Positions 54,101 to 61,296 of a DNA stretch of 64,000 nucleotides are shown one piece after another; positions within the stretch are counted from its first letter, which is position 1, and the number at the start of each line of letters is the position of its first letter. Source of the stretch: DAINRZ01 sp964634885 (GTDB taxonomy: Bacteria; Bacteroidota; Ignavibacteria; Kapaibacteriales; UBA2268); the NCBI GenBank assembly GCA_964634885.1, contig CAZWLN010000002.1, positions 124,001-188,000 on the forward strand. Reading direction: 5' to 3'. The notes under the pieces are model-generated. The model saw only the letters and a list, made by a program, of their open reading frames with translations, did not search any database and was not told where the DNA came from. The position numbers and the translations under genes were made by a program.

Positions 54101-55057
54101 GTCAAGTTCGGGATCAGGGACATCTATTCCTTCGACGCCTTCTGGAAGCCCATTGAGGCACGCCTGGGCGGCATCGGAAAGATATACCTCTCTGCCGACG
54201 GAGTCTATAATAATATCAATGTTAACACTCTGTATGATGTAAAGAACAATAAATACCTGATTGAGAAATATGACATACAACTTCTGACCAGTACACGGGA
54301 CCTGATTGAAATCAAACAGAGAAAGGCCCTCGACACGGAGAAAAATGCCGCACTGTTTGGCGATCCCCTGTTTAACACCGACGAAGGCGCCGAAAAAATG
54401 ATCAACCCGCTTCCTGGGACGAGGGACGAAGTAGTGGCAATCGGCGAATACATGAAAGGCAGCAACTGGAGCGGGCGGGACTACCTCGGTATTGAAGCAA
54501 GGGAGGATTCTATAAAAAAGCTTGAGAACCCCAGGGTGCTGCACATTGCCAGCCACGGCCTGTTCCTTGAACCGGAAATCCTCAAATCGTTGCCTCATTT
54601 CAAAGTCGATCTTTCCGGCAATCCCCTGATGAGGTCAATGCTCTTACTTACCGGCTCCGAGAAGTCGCTTTTCGGTACGGGTGGAACCAGTCCGAACAGC
54701 AGCGATCCTGCCGTTTCCGAAGATGGCCTGCTTACCGCTTACGAGGCCATGAACCTGAATCTTGACGAGACAGAACTGGTTGTTCTCTCGGCCTGCGAAA
54801 CCGGCCAGGGAGAGCTGAAAAACGGCGAGGGCGTTTACGGCCTGCAGAGGTCATTCCAGGTTGCCGGCGCACAGAGCCTCATTATGAGCTTGTGGAGCGT
54901 TAACGACATGACTACGCAAAGACTGATGGACTCATTTTACAGCAAGTGGCTGTCAGGAATGAATAAACGACAGGCTTTCAGGGAAGCACAGCTCGAACTG
55001 AAGAAAGACTATCCCGAACCAAAGTACTGGGGCGCATTTGTGATGCTCGGCGAATGA
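51128..55057 (+). CDS. exported TPR-CHAT protein
   Basis: 1309 residues from ATG 51128. Signal peptide (MAFKSLVKIVALFFLTQASALS). About 16-17 tetratricopeptide repeats of about 42 residues (kinesin-light-chain-like; for example LYLEALDMRSRLYVEDHPDVAESLNNMA) fill about 60-760. A coiled-coil linker is followed by a C-terminal CHAT caspase-like domain (about 1010-1309) with His1143 in LHIASHGLF and Cys1223 in VVLSACETGQG, the expected dyad. CHAT domains are usually cytoplasmic; here the signal peptide puts it in the periplasm or outside. Its substrate is unknown. Confidence 0.9.
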   Translation: MAFKSLVKIVALFFLTQASALSGDWDNINGQIDSSLYYNKYYDAVRLSDSALSLAGRQFGKKSRNYCAALDKVFRTHLLTGKFAEARDYAIQDTMLSRSLDGVSSAGFAAALSNLGDLYLKMGKADSAIIFYKRSHGVLKTLSGDDSQEMAQILRRLGVAYRTSGSFEEAEPLLTRSLSIVEGLQPSGSVELTENLNDLAVLYQAQGRFDQADSLFHQSLKILKRLFTTKTTYLANTLYAVGNLYYEFSYYPEATPYLEEALTIYRNIYKEDHPDLANAINKLAELYDSRNRTEEAGKLYLEALDMRSRLYVEDHPDVAESLNNMAIFFDMQGNTEEAGKLYYQALEMNRRIYKGEDNQSIALNLNNIGYFLQKLAKFNESEPMFKEALNMYRRIYRGDHPEIVSSLNNLAYLYFQLSKYDSVEAYYKESIAMSARLNDGDNLEMANLLNNLANFYDSQGRFEEAENLYNQSLSIYRKCTGSDDPSLARTINNLGEFYNKLGRYSEAELLFKEALGMYRKLFTEPHSELLTSINSMASYYKDHADFTDAELLYKEALTIARKLYKSNNPNLAKTLNNVADFYDMQGRLDEAYGLYLEAYNISKDIYTGDNPEQATYLNSLASVLMEKNEYDSAGRYYNQALEIRKRLFKEDHNSIASSYGNLAYLYERKGDIARAEDYHKKCLAIKRKIFSGDNYETANSLNSLGTFYMMNGRYPEAKPLLTEALAMAIRLFSNNHPYLNYMLTGMGDYYNRAGKTDSSSYYFIEALKVVNRFVNSYFPSLSDREKAVFWEANNGSFRMFNSFVMKNYKAKPGLVSEMYDNQLYTKALLLNSTKKVRERIATSKDTALIAMLKKWQTGREIMASLYRMPVNSPLRKKIDIDSLESINNELEKQLSRKSELFAKEFEKAELTWKDVKNCLKPGEAAVELIRLTLFDYRPMAPNCPMKRLAPGDSVVYAALIIKPDTKSNPGIVFLGNGNKLETDFIRQYRKAVKFGIRDIYSFDAFWKPIEARLGGIGKIYLSADGVYNNINVNTLYDVKNNKYLIEKYDIQLLTSTRDLIEIKQRKALDTEKNAALFGDPLFNTDEGAEKMINPLPGTRDEVVAIGEYMKGSNWSGRDYLGIEAREDSIKKLENPRVLHIASHGLFLEPEILKSLPHFKVDLSGNPLMRSMLLLTGSEKSLFGTGGTSPNSSDPAVSEDGLLTAYEAMNLNLDETELVVLSACETGQGELKNGEGVYGLQRSFQVAGAQSLIMSLWSVNDMTTQRLMDSFYSKWLSGMNKRQAFREAQLELKKDYPEPKYWGAFVMLGE

Positions 55058-55070
55058 GTATCCCGAAGAT

Positions 55071-55660
55071 AGCGCCTATTAATATGTCGCCCCTCTGGGG
55101 CTAAAAAGCTACTCCACCAGACAAATATGTTGTTAATATATCCACATTCTTTGCGAGCTTAGCGCCTATTAATATGTCGCCCCTCCGGGGCTAAAAGATT
55201 ACACTACCAGACAAAAATGTTGTTAATTTATCCACATTCTTAGCGAGCTTTGCGCCTTTGCGAGAGAATATTCTTCTCTCAAATCCTGATTTTAGCGCCT
55301 ATTAATATGTCGCCCCTCTGGGGCTAAAAAGCTACTCCACCAGAAATAAATAATAAATATCTAAACTCAAACTTTGCGAGCTTAGCGCCTATTAATATGT
55401 CGCCCCTCCGGGGCTATTCATATAATCACTAACTTTGCGAGCTTAGCGCCTTTGCGAGAGAATATTCTTCTCTCAAATCCTGATTTTAGCGCCTATTAAT
55501 ATGTCGCCCCTCTGGGGCTAAAAAGCTACTCCACCAGAAATAAATAATAAATATCTAAACTCAAACTTTGCGAGCTTTGCGCCTTTGCGAGAGACATTCT
55601 TCTCTCAAATCCCGATCTTAACACCTTTGCGAGAGGTCATTTATAAAATACCTGTTCTTA
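55071..55660. repeat. block of palindromic repeats after the CHAT gene
   Basis: Five copies of a 35-bp element (AGCGCCTATTAATATGTC then the palindromic GCCCCTCTGGGGC or its C variant), at 55071, 55161, 55294, 55384 and 55488. The two copies at 55294 and 55488 belong to a 194-bp duplicated unit that also carries TTGCGAGC/GCGCCTTTGCG words. The same phrases recur at 58-59 kb. No coding potential. It is a REP-like array. The following stretch (55661-55990) is A/T-rich with nothing I can name. Confidence 0.85.
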
Positions 55661-55992
55661 ACTGCTTAAAACAGAAAAAATTTAACCATTGGTTAATTAT
55701 AACCTCCAAAATGAAAAATTTATCCACAATGAGTAATGGCTAAAAATGGCCACCTTTTTTTTTCTGTTTATTAATATCCCATTAAGTAGATAATATTAAT
55801 CTAAAATCCCTTTTAAAAGCGGTTCTTCAAACATGAATAAATATTTAATAACAGCAAAGCTGCTACCAGAGCGGAATGTGAAAGAATTGGAGAAAACCGG
55901 CAAGGAAATTTCTATCAGAAAGTGAAAATGTACAGTCGGAGAAAGCTGAAAAGCCGCATGAATAGAGGCGCGGCGGGCATGATGAGAAAATT

Positions 55993-56008
55993 TGGCACGG
56001 GACTTGTT
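55993..56008 (+). promoter_or_regulatory. sigma-54-like promoter upstream of the flagellins
   Basis: TGGCACG (55993-55999), four bases, then TTGTT (56004-56008). The sigma-54 consensus is TGGCACG-N4-TTGCW, so all positions match except the C of the -12 GC, which is T. The -24 GG and -12 G are 10 bases apart, as required. It is about 120 bp upstream of the first flagellin. Sigma-54 control of flagellins is common in other phyla. Confidence 0.6.
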
Positions 56009-56053
56009 AAAAGTATCTGTGCATTGAAATAGAAAAATTGAAAAAATTGATGC

Positions 56054-56073
56054 TGAAGGCAGGATTGCCTTCA
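56054..56073 (+). promoter_or_regulatory. 5' UTR hairpin of the flagellin transcript
   Basis: TGAAGGCA (56054-56061) and TGCCTTCA (56066-56073) form a perfect 8-bp stem with a GGAT loop. It lies between the sigma-54-like promoter and the first flagellin, with no T-run, so it may stabilise the leader rather than terminate. Confidence 0.5.
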
Positions 56074-56128
56074 TTGAGAAAAAAGGAAAAAAAAGAATAT
56101 TGTAATATAATTCACATGGAGGTGAATA

Positions 56129-57064
56129 ATGCCTTTTGCTATAGGAGGTGGCGCACGAATAAGAACCAACATCGCAGCCGAGAATGCGTATAATGCCCTT
56201 GAATCATCCGCCCGGGATATTTCACTGCGGCAATTAAGGCTCTCCACCGGAAAGAGAATTAATAATGCAGGAGACGATGTAGCAGGTTATATTACTTCAC
56301 GTGCATTATCAGCAAGGAACAGCTCGTTAAAAGCAGCATTGCTTGCTGTAGGCGACGCAAACAATATTGTCAACATTAGTATGGATTCGCTGGACAACAT
56401 CTACACCCAGTTGAATACCATCAAGTCATCTACCTCGTCGGCAGCTTCCGGAGCAATGGGTACAGCCGAAAGGATCGCCCTGGCAAAGGCATCCTTCAGA
56501 TTGGCAGAGCAGATACAGACTGTTGTTGAAAATACTGTATTCGGCGGCAGGCAGCTAATCGACGGAACCTACTCGGCAGACTATGTCATCGGTTCAAACG
56601 CTTCGTATAACTTACTTACACTTACAATCGACCTGAGTGTTAACAATCCTGATTTTAATGTTGAAAGCGGCTATTTTGATATCAACGCAGCGACAACATC
56701 AAACTTCGCCGGTGTTACCGGGCTTGACCTGAATGCGTTCAATGCAGTTTCGGAAGCGGATATGGGTATTTTCTCAGAAAACAGGATTCACCTGACTCTT
56801 TCAAGTATCGCCGAAGCCATCGATAACGTCAACAAAGTTGCATCGTACATGGGCGGAATTTCAAACAGGTTAGTGTCCCAGGAAGACCTGCTTAAAAGCC
56901 AGATTACCAACTATGATGCGGCTATATCGAGGATTGAGGATGCAGACGTTGCACAGGAACAGTTGCAGTTGATCAAGGCACAATTCCTGCAACAGTCGTC
57001 CCTGACGTCGCTGGCCCAGGCAAATGCCAATCCGCAGGCGTTCCTGCAGCTGCTTCAGAGTTAA
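56129..57064 (+). CDS. flagellin 1
   Basis: 311-residue flagellin. The N-terminal conserved region has TNIAAENAYNALESSARDISLRQLRLSTGKRINNAGDDVAGY; the C-terminal one has RIEDADVAQEQLQLIKAQFLQQSSLTSLAQANANPQAFLQLLQ. The middle domain is short, so this is a compact flagellin with only a small surface-exposed part. SD GGAGGTG is 7 bases before ATG 56129. It is followed 45 bp later by a near-identical gene. Exported through the flagellar type III system to form the filament. fliC naming is not certain. Confidence 0.96.
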   Translation: MPFAIGGGARIRTNIAAENAYNALESSARDISLRQLRLSTGKRINNAGDDVAGYITSRALSARNSSLKAALLAVGDANNIVNISMDSLDNIYTQLNTIKSSTSSAASGAMGTAERIALAKASFRLAEQIQTVVENTVFGGRQLIDGTYSADYVIGSNASYNLLTLTIDLSVNNPDFNVESGYFDINAATTSNFAGVTGLDLNAFNAVSEADMGIFSENRIHLTLSSIAEAIDNVNKVASYMGGISNRLVSQEDLLKSQITNYDAAISRIEDADVAQEQLQLIKAQFLQQSSLTSLAQANANPQAFLQLLQS

Positions 57065-57109
57065 TTAATATTGAATATTATGTATTAATAATAAACAAAG
57101 GGGAATACT

Positions 57110-58045
57110 ATGCCATTCGCAACAGGTGGTACCTCGAGAATAAGAACAAATATTGCAGCCGAGAATGCTTATAATTCACTGGAAGCATCGAGCAGGGACG
57201 TCTCCCTGAGGCAGCTCAGGCTCTCAACCGGCAAACGTATAAATAACGCTTCCGACGATGTTGCCGGCTATATTACCTCGCGTGCTTTGGCAGCCAGGAA
57301 CGGCTCTCTGAAAGCGGCTCTCAATTCGGTCGGCGACGCGCAGAATGTCGCAAGCATCCTGATGGATTCGCTCGACAATATGAACAGCCTGCTCGCCGAC
57401 ATCAAGAACTCTGCTGCCAGCGCTTCGTCAGGAGCCATGGGTACCGACGAAAAAGTTGCGTTGGCAAAAGCAGCCTACAGGTTGTCTCAACAGGTACAAA
57501 CTGTTGTCGATTCGACGGTCTTTGGCGGCAAGCAGCTCCTCGACGGTACTTTTTCAGCCGATTTCGTTATTGGTACAAATGCCGCTAACACACTGCTTAC
57601 ACTGGGCATAGACATGACACATGCCAGTCCGGAGTTCAACATACCCAGTGGTTTCTTCGATGTCAATGCAATGTCTTCTACCATCTTCGGAGGTGTTACA
57701 AACCTTGATCTGACAGCATTAAATGATGTTACTGCCGACAACCTCGGTATTTTCTCTACCGACAGGATCCATATGACAATGACCAGCCTTGCCGACGCCA
57801 TCGACAATGTTAACAATATTGCTTCCTATCTCGGCGGCATCGTTAACAGGCTTACGTCGCAGGAAGACCTTCTGAAAAGCCAGGTTACCAATTACAATTC
57901 AGCAATCTCACGTTTCGAAGATACGGACGTAGCTAAAGAACAGCTTGAGTTGATCAAATCACAATTCTTACAGCAGGCTTCACTGACTTCGCTGGCCCAG
58001 GCTAACCAAAATCCTTCTTCTTTCCTGCAATTGCTGCAATCATAA
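57110..58045 (+). CDS. flagellin 2
   Basis: Also 311 residues and closely similar to flagellin 1 over its whole length, with the same N-terminal (TNIAAENAYNSLEASSRDVSLRQL) and C-terminal (LIKSQFLQQASLTSLAQANQNPSSFLQLLQ) conserved regions. The middle part differs more. The two were produced by tandem duplication and could form one filament together. SD AAAGGGG precedes ATG 57110. The terminator for the unit is at 58186. Confidence 0.96.
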   Translation: MPFATGGTSRIRTNIAAENAYNSLEASSRDVSLRQLRLSTGKRINNASDDVAGYITSRALAARNGSLKAALNSVGDAQNVASILMDSLDNMNSLLADIKNSAASASSGAMGTDEKVALAKAAYRLSQQVQTVVDSTVFGGKQLLDGTFSADFVIGTNAANTLLTLGIDMTHASPEFNIPSGFFDVNAMSSTIFGGVTNLDLTALNDVTADNLGIFSTDRIHMTMTSLADAIDNVNNIASYLGGIVNRLTSQEDLLKSQVTNYNSAISRFEDTDVAKEQLELIKSQFLQQASLTSLAQANQNPSSFLQLLQS

Positions 58046-58080
58046 GATTGTCCGGCAAATTATCAAGAAAGGAGGAAGCT

Positions 58081-58152
58081 ATGTTCTTTGTAATTATGCT
58101 GTACCCATACTATGTGTTTGTGGTTTTCATCAACCTGAATGTTTTACTTTGA
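58081..58152 (+). CDS. candidate 23-residue membrane micro-ORF
   Basis: ATG 58081 to TGA 58152. The SD AAAGGAGG (58068-58075) is the strongest in the window, 5 bases before the ATG. The peptide is almost entirely hydrophobic and aromatic, starting MFFVIMLYPYYVF, so it would be a single membrane segment. It lies 35 bp after flagellin 2 and before that unit's terminator, so it is co-transcribed. Not a recognised family. It may be a small membrane protein or a translation-coupled leader; expression is not proven. Confidence 0.45.
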   Translation: MFFVIMLYPYYVFVVFINLNVLL

Positions 58153-58185
58153 CGATGAACTGAAAAACACAGTATATAAGTTTTT

Positions 58186-58232
58186 AAGCCTCAGTATCGA
58201 TCCTTACAGGGATTCATTCCGGGGCTTTTTTT
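58186..58232 (+). terminator. intrinsic terminator of the flagellin transcript
   Basis: AAGCCTC (58186-58192) pairs with GGGGCTT (58221-58227, one G/U), enclosing a second stem ATCC/GGAT, followed by a run of seven T. It is 34 bp after the micro-ORF. Confidence 0.7.
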
Positions 58233-58304
58233 ATTTATGGTTCTTCATCATCTGTAATGGATAAACAATTTCTGACCGGCGTTCAGATATTCACCCGAAG
58301 CCAC

Positions 58305-58945
58305 CCCATCCCTACCTTCCACAGGGGGAATTATTCCCCGGGGGGGGAGTAAGAAAGGAGAGGTATAGCCGCTTTGTGCTATAAAGATGACGCCTCTCTG
58401 GAGCTTTCGTTCGGGGCTATTTGTATAATCACTAACTTTGCGTGCCTTGCGCCTTTGCGTGAGATATTTCTTACTTTCTTTACAAACAATTAGTCCAACC
58501 ACACCCGGAAGAAAGCCGCACTACGCCTGCTTCTACATACTTTACGAACTTTATATACTTGATGAACTTGACAAACTGACAATCCCATCCCGTCCTTCCA
58601 CAGGGGGAATTATTCCACAGGGGGAAGGAGTAAGAAAGGAGAGGTATGGCCTGCATGGTGCTATTAATATGGCGCCCTTGCGGGCCTTTGATTCTTTCTT
58701 TACAAACTTGATAAACTAATGACTCCATCCCGGCCTTCCACAGGGGGAATTATTCCACAGGGGGAAGGAGTAAGAAATGAGAGGTATGGGGCCTGCATAG
58801 TGCTATAAAGATGGCGCCTCTCTGGAGCTTTCGTTCGGGGCTATTTGTATAATCACTAACTTTGCGTGCCTTGCGCCTTTGCGTGAGATATTTCTTACTT
58901 TCTTTACAAACAATTAGTCCAACCACACCCGGGGGAAAGCCGCAC
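58305..58945. repeat. dispersed repeat cluster, three copies
   Basis: Three related units begin with the CCTTCCACAGGGGG word at 58315 (variant), 58594 and 58734; the first and third are longer and 419 bp apart. They share the CTTTCGTTCGGGGC, TTTGTATAATCACTAAC and TTTGCGCCTTTGCGTGAG words. Each contains the palindrome CCTTCC...GGAAGG around GAATTATTCC. An inverted copy is at 43651-43845. There is no coding potential. The remainder of 58233-58304 shows nothing. Confidence 0.8.
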
Positions 58946-59002
58946 TACGCCAGCTTCTTCTTACTTTACAAACTTGACAAACTACGGAAGAGCCACAAAA
59001 AA

Positions 59003-59032
59003 AAAGAGCCGGGTTTCTTCTCCCGGCTCTTT
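59003..59032 (-). terminator. bidirectional intrinsic terminator
   Basis: AAAGAGCCGGG (59003-59013) and CCCGGCTCTTT (59022-59032) form an 11-bp stem, with an A-run before and a T-run after. It ends the minus-strand lipoprotein gene at 59064 and could also end transcription from the left. Confidence 0.88.
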
Positions 59033-59063
59033 TAACTTTGCTGCTTATGCAACAACCGCAATA

Positions 59064-59462
59064 CTATCTGTCCTTGACGTTTAATATGTTATTGATTCTT
59101 TCAGTAAGTTTGAAAGCTCTGTCCGCCTGCGCAGGCGTGAACTTTGCACCGACTTTCTGAGTCTGGCTGTAAAATTCGGAAGCTTTTGCAGTAATTTTCT
59201 GCAGTTCCTGGACAGCAGCAGCGTCGCCGGCTTTTGCCTTCTGGGCGAGCGGAAGAACTTCGTCCAGGAATTTTTCATAATCATCGAGCCATTTGTCAAT
59301 GTCAACGGTACCCTGCTCAGCCTGTCCGGCCATTTTCTGGTCCTGGGCAACCTGTTGGGTTTCTTGTGCATTGACGTTGTCCTTAACTTCTTCCTTGCTT
59401 CCGCAGGAAGGTAAGACAGAAGCCAGACTCAAGAGCATCATGATTACGAAAGCTTTCTTCAT
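59064..59462 (-). CDS. small lipoprotein
   Basis: 132 residues with lipoprotein signal and lipobox LPSC (MKKAFVIMMLLSLASVLPSC). The mature part is a helical, Ala/Gln/Lys-rich segment with DKWLDDYEKFLDEVLPLAQKA. It resembles the neighbour at 59560 in the core (DYEKFLDEV versus NEYEKILKET), so the two are paralogues. No catalytic residues seen. Probably anchored in the inner or outer membrane, facing the periplasm. Terminator at 59003. Confidence 0.75.
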   Translation of the reverse strand: MKKAFVIMMLLSLASVLPSCGSKEEVKDNVNAQETQQVAQDQKMAGQAEQGTVDIDKWLDDYEKFLDEVLPLAQKAKAGDAAAVQELQKITAKASEFYSQTQKVGAKFTPAQADRAFKLTERINNILNVKDR

Positions 59463-59559
59463 TTATCATCCTTAACAATTAACACAAAGACTTAGTATTT
59501 ACAAAAATTGTGATCATCTGCACTACTATTATCAGCGGAGCAGAAAAATTCACAGTAAA

Positions 59560-59952
59560 TTATTTTGCAGGTTGCGGTGCAGGTTCCTGAGCAGGTGCCT
59601 GATCGGGAGCGGGAGCAGGTTCGGGCTGAGGAGCAGGTGCCGGTTCGGGCTGAGGAGCGGGAGCAGGTGTCTGCATCATCTCTTTGCCAATTTTCTCAAT
59701 TCTCTCCATCTGTTCTTTTGTAAACTTCTCTTTGTAAGCGTCCATTTTTGTCATAATTTCCTGGAGCTTCTTCGTGTTTTCTGCTAATTTTGCCTGGTCA
59801 ACTGTTGCCGGATCCTTAGTCAGTTCCTGAGTTTCTTTGAGAATTTTTTCGTATTCGTTTATTAAATTGTCGCCTTCTTTATTACCACTGCAGGAGGCAA
59901 GGCAACCAAAAACCAATACTGCCGAAATCATAAGTACAAATGCTTTTCTCAT
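59560..59952 (-). CDS. small lipoprotein with Pro/Ala-rich tail
   Basis: 130 residues from the start at 59952 (MRKAFVLMISAVLVFGCLASC), with lipobox LASC. The mature helical part (INEYEKILKETQELTK) matches the neighbouring lipoprotein. The C-terminal third (about 96-130) is Pro/Ala/Glu-rich (PAPAPQPEPAPAPQPEP), a tail of the type that spans periplasm or binds peptidoglycan. No recognised domain. Confidence 0.72.
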   Translation of the reverse strand: MRKAFVLMISAVLVFGCLASCSGNKEGDNLINEYEKILKETQELTKDPATVDQAKLAENTKKLQEIMTKMDAYKEKFTKEQMERIEKIGKEMMQTPAPAPQPEPAPAPQPEPAPAPDQAPAQEPAPQPAK

Positions 59953-60124
59953 GTAATTTTTCCTAAAAAAATTAAACAACCGTTACTAATAAAGAGTTAA
60001 GCCTTTATTTATTTACAAAAATATTTACAATTCAAAAGTTCTAAATTTTAACAAGCAAATATAAATATATAAAATCAATAATACAACAGTTTCTTGCTTT
60101 TTCAATGATAATGAAGTCAAAGAA

Positions 60125-61072
60125 CTACTGCCAGTTGATTTTTACATTGGGTAATTGCTTCTCGATATATACCATATTTTCACGTGTGAAACTGTTCTGC
60201 CCCAGATCCAGGTATTCCAGTTCGCTAAGGTTAACAATCGACGACGGCAACTCGGCCAGCGAATTGAACCCCAGTTCCAGTTCTCTCAATTTGGACAATT
60301 CACCGATGGCTTCGGGTAATTGTGGGATTTCGTTCTTGTACAGGAGCAATTTCCTGAGATTCTTCAATTTACCGATGGATGCAGGTATCCCGGTAAGAAT
60401 GTTTTTGTAAAGCCTGAGTTTAACGAGGCTTTCCAGGTCGCCGATCTCGTCGGGGAGAACAGAAAGGTTGTTTTCCTGGGCCTCGAGTTTGAGGAGGTTT
60501 TTCAGGTTGCCGATGGAACGCGGCAGAGAAACGAGCCTGTTGCCCGATACTCTCAGCTTCACTAATTTTGTCAGGTTGCCGACAGATTCGGGAAGTTCCC
60601 TGATGGCGTTTTCGTTAAGGACCAGAGTTTCGAGCATGGTGAGCTTACCGATTGCGTCAGGAATGGAGGTGATCTCGTTGTTGTTAAGGGCGAGCCATTT
60701 CAGGTTGTGGAGGTTGCCGACCGAAGGGGAGACATCGGTAAGCCTGTTCCAACTCAGTACCAGAGTTTCAAGATTGTGCAACTCAAAAATTGCTTCAGGT
60801 ACAGCTTTGAACTGGTTGCCGCCGAGTTCCAGTTTCCTGAGATCTTTAAGCCCGGCAACGCCGGCAGGCAGTTCGCTGATGTTGTTGTTGAGGAGGTTAA
60901 GCTCCCGGAGGTTTTTCATGCCGAGGATGGCTTCGGGGAATCGATCGAATTTCTTGTAGTGCAGGTCCAGTTTGTACACCTTTTCCGGAGCGGCAACGGC
61001 TTCTTTCAGGGAGAAGAAGATGTTCTCAGTGTCGTACTGCTCCGGACTGTTCAGGGATGGGTCATTATTCAT
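60125..61072 (-). CDS. leucine-rich repeat protein
   Basis: 315 residues, no signal peptide. About 11 LRR units of 23 residues (for example LRELNLLNNNISELPAGVAG and LKWLALNNNEITSIPDAIG) from about residue 30 to 305, giving a solenoid. The first 25 residues form an unrelated cap. Cytoplasmic by absence of a signal; a partner-binding role is usual for the repeat, but the partner is not known. Confidence 0.92.
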   Translation of the reverse strand: MNNDPSLNSPEQYDTENIFFSLKEAVAAPEKVYKLDLHYKKFDRFPEAILGMKNLRELNLLNNNISELPAGVAGLKDLRKLELGGNQFKAVPEAIFELHNLETLVLSWNRLTDVSPSVGNLHNLKWLALNNNEITSIPDAIGKLTMLETLVLNENAIRELPESVGNLTKLVKLRVSGNRLVSLPRSIGNLKNLLKLEAQENNLSVLPDEIGDLESLVKLRLYKNILTGIPASIGKLKNLRKLLLYKNEIPQLPEAIGELSKLRELELGFNSLAELPSSIVNLSELEYLDLGQNSFTRENMVYIEKQLPNVKINWQ

Positions 61073-61296
61073 CCTTAACTCCGTTCTTTATTAGTTATGA
61101 TATATTTACTCAAATCAAAAAAATTCCAATTTCAAAATTCAAAAATTAAAATCTGTTTATTTATAAATAGATTTTAACAAGTATTTTTATTATTTGCAAG
61201 AAAATTATTCATTCCCGGCAAATAATATTAAAAATATATTTAATTTGCTCCGTATAAAAGTATTATGTTGGTTAATATTGTTTTATGGAGCAAAAA

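Noticed and set aside
55071..55660. CRISPR array
   Set aside because: The five repeats are imperfect, spaced by unequal and partly shared sequence, and the unit is palindromic; no cas genes.
55796..56074. Minus-strand open frame before the flagellins
   Set aside because: No SD, overlaps the sigma-54-like promoter and leader hairpin, no recognised motif.
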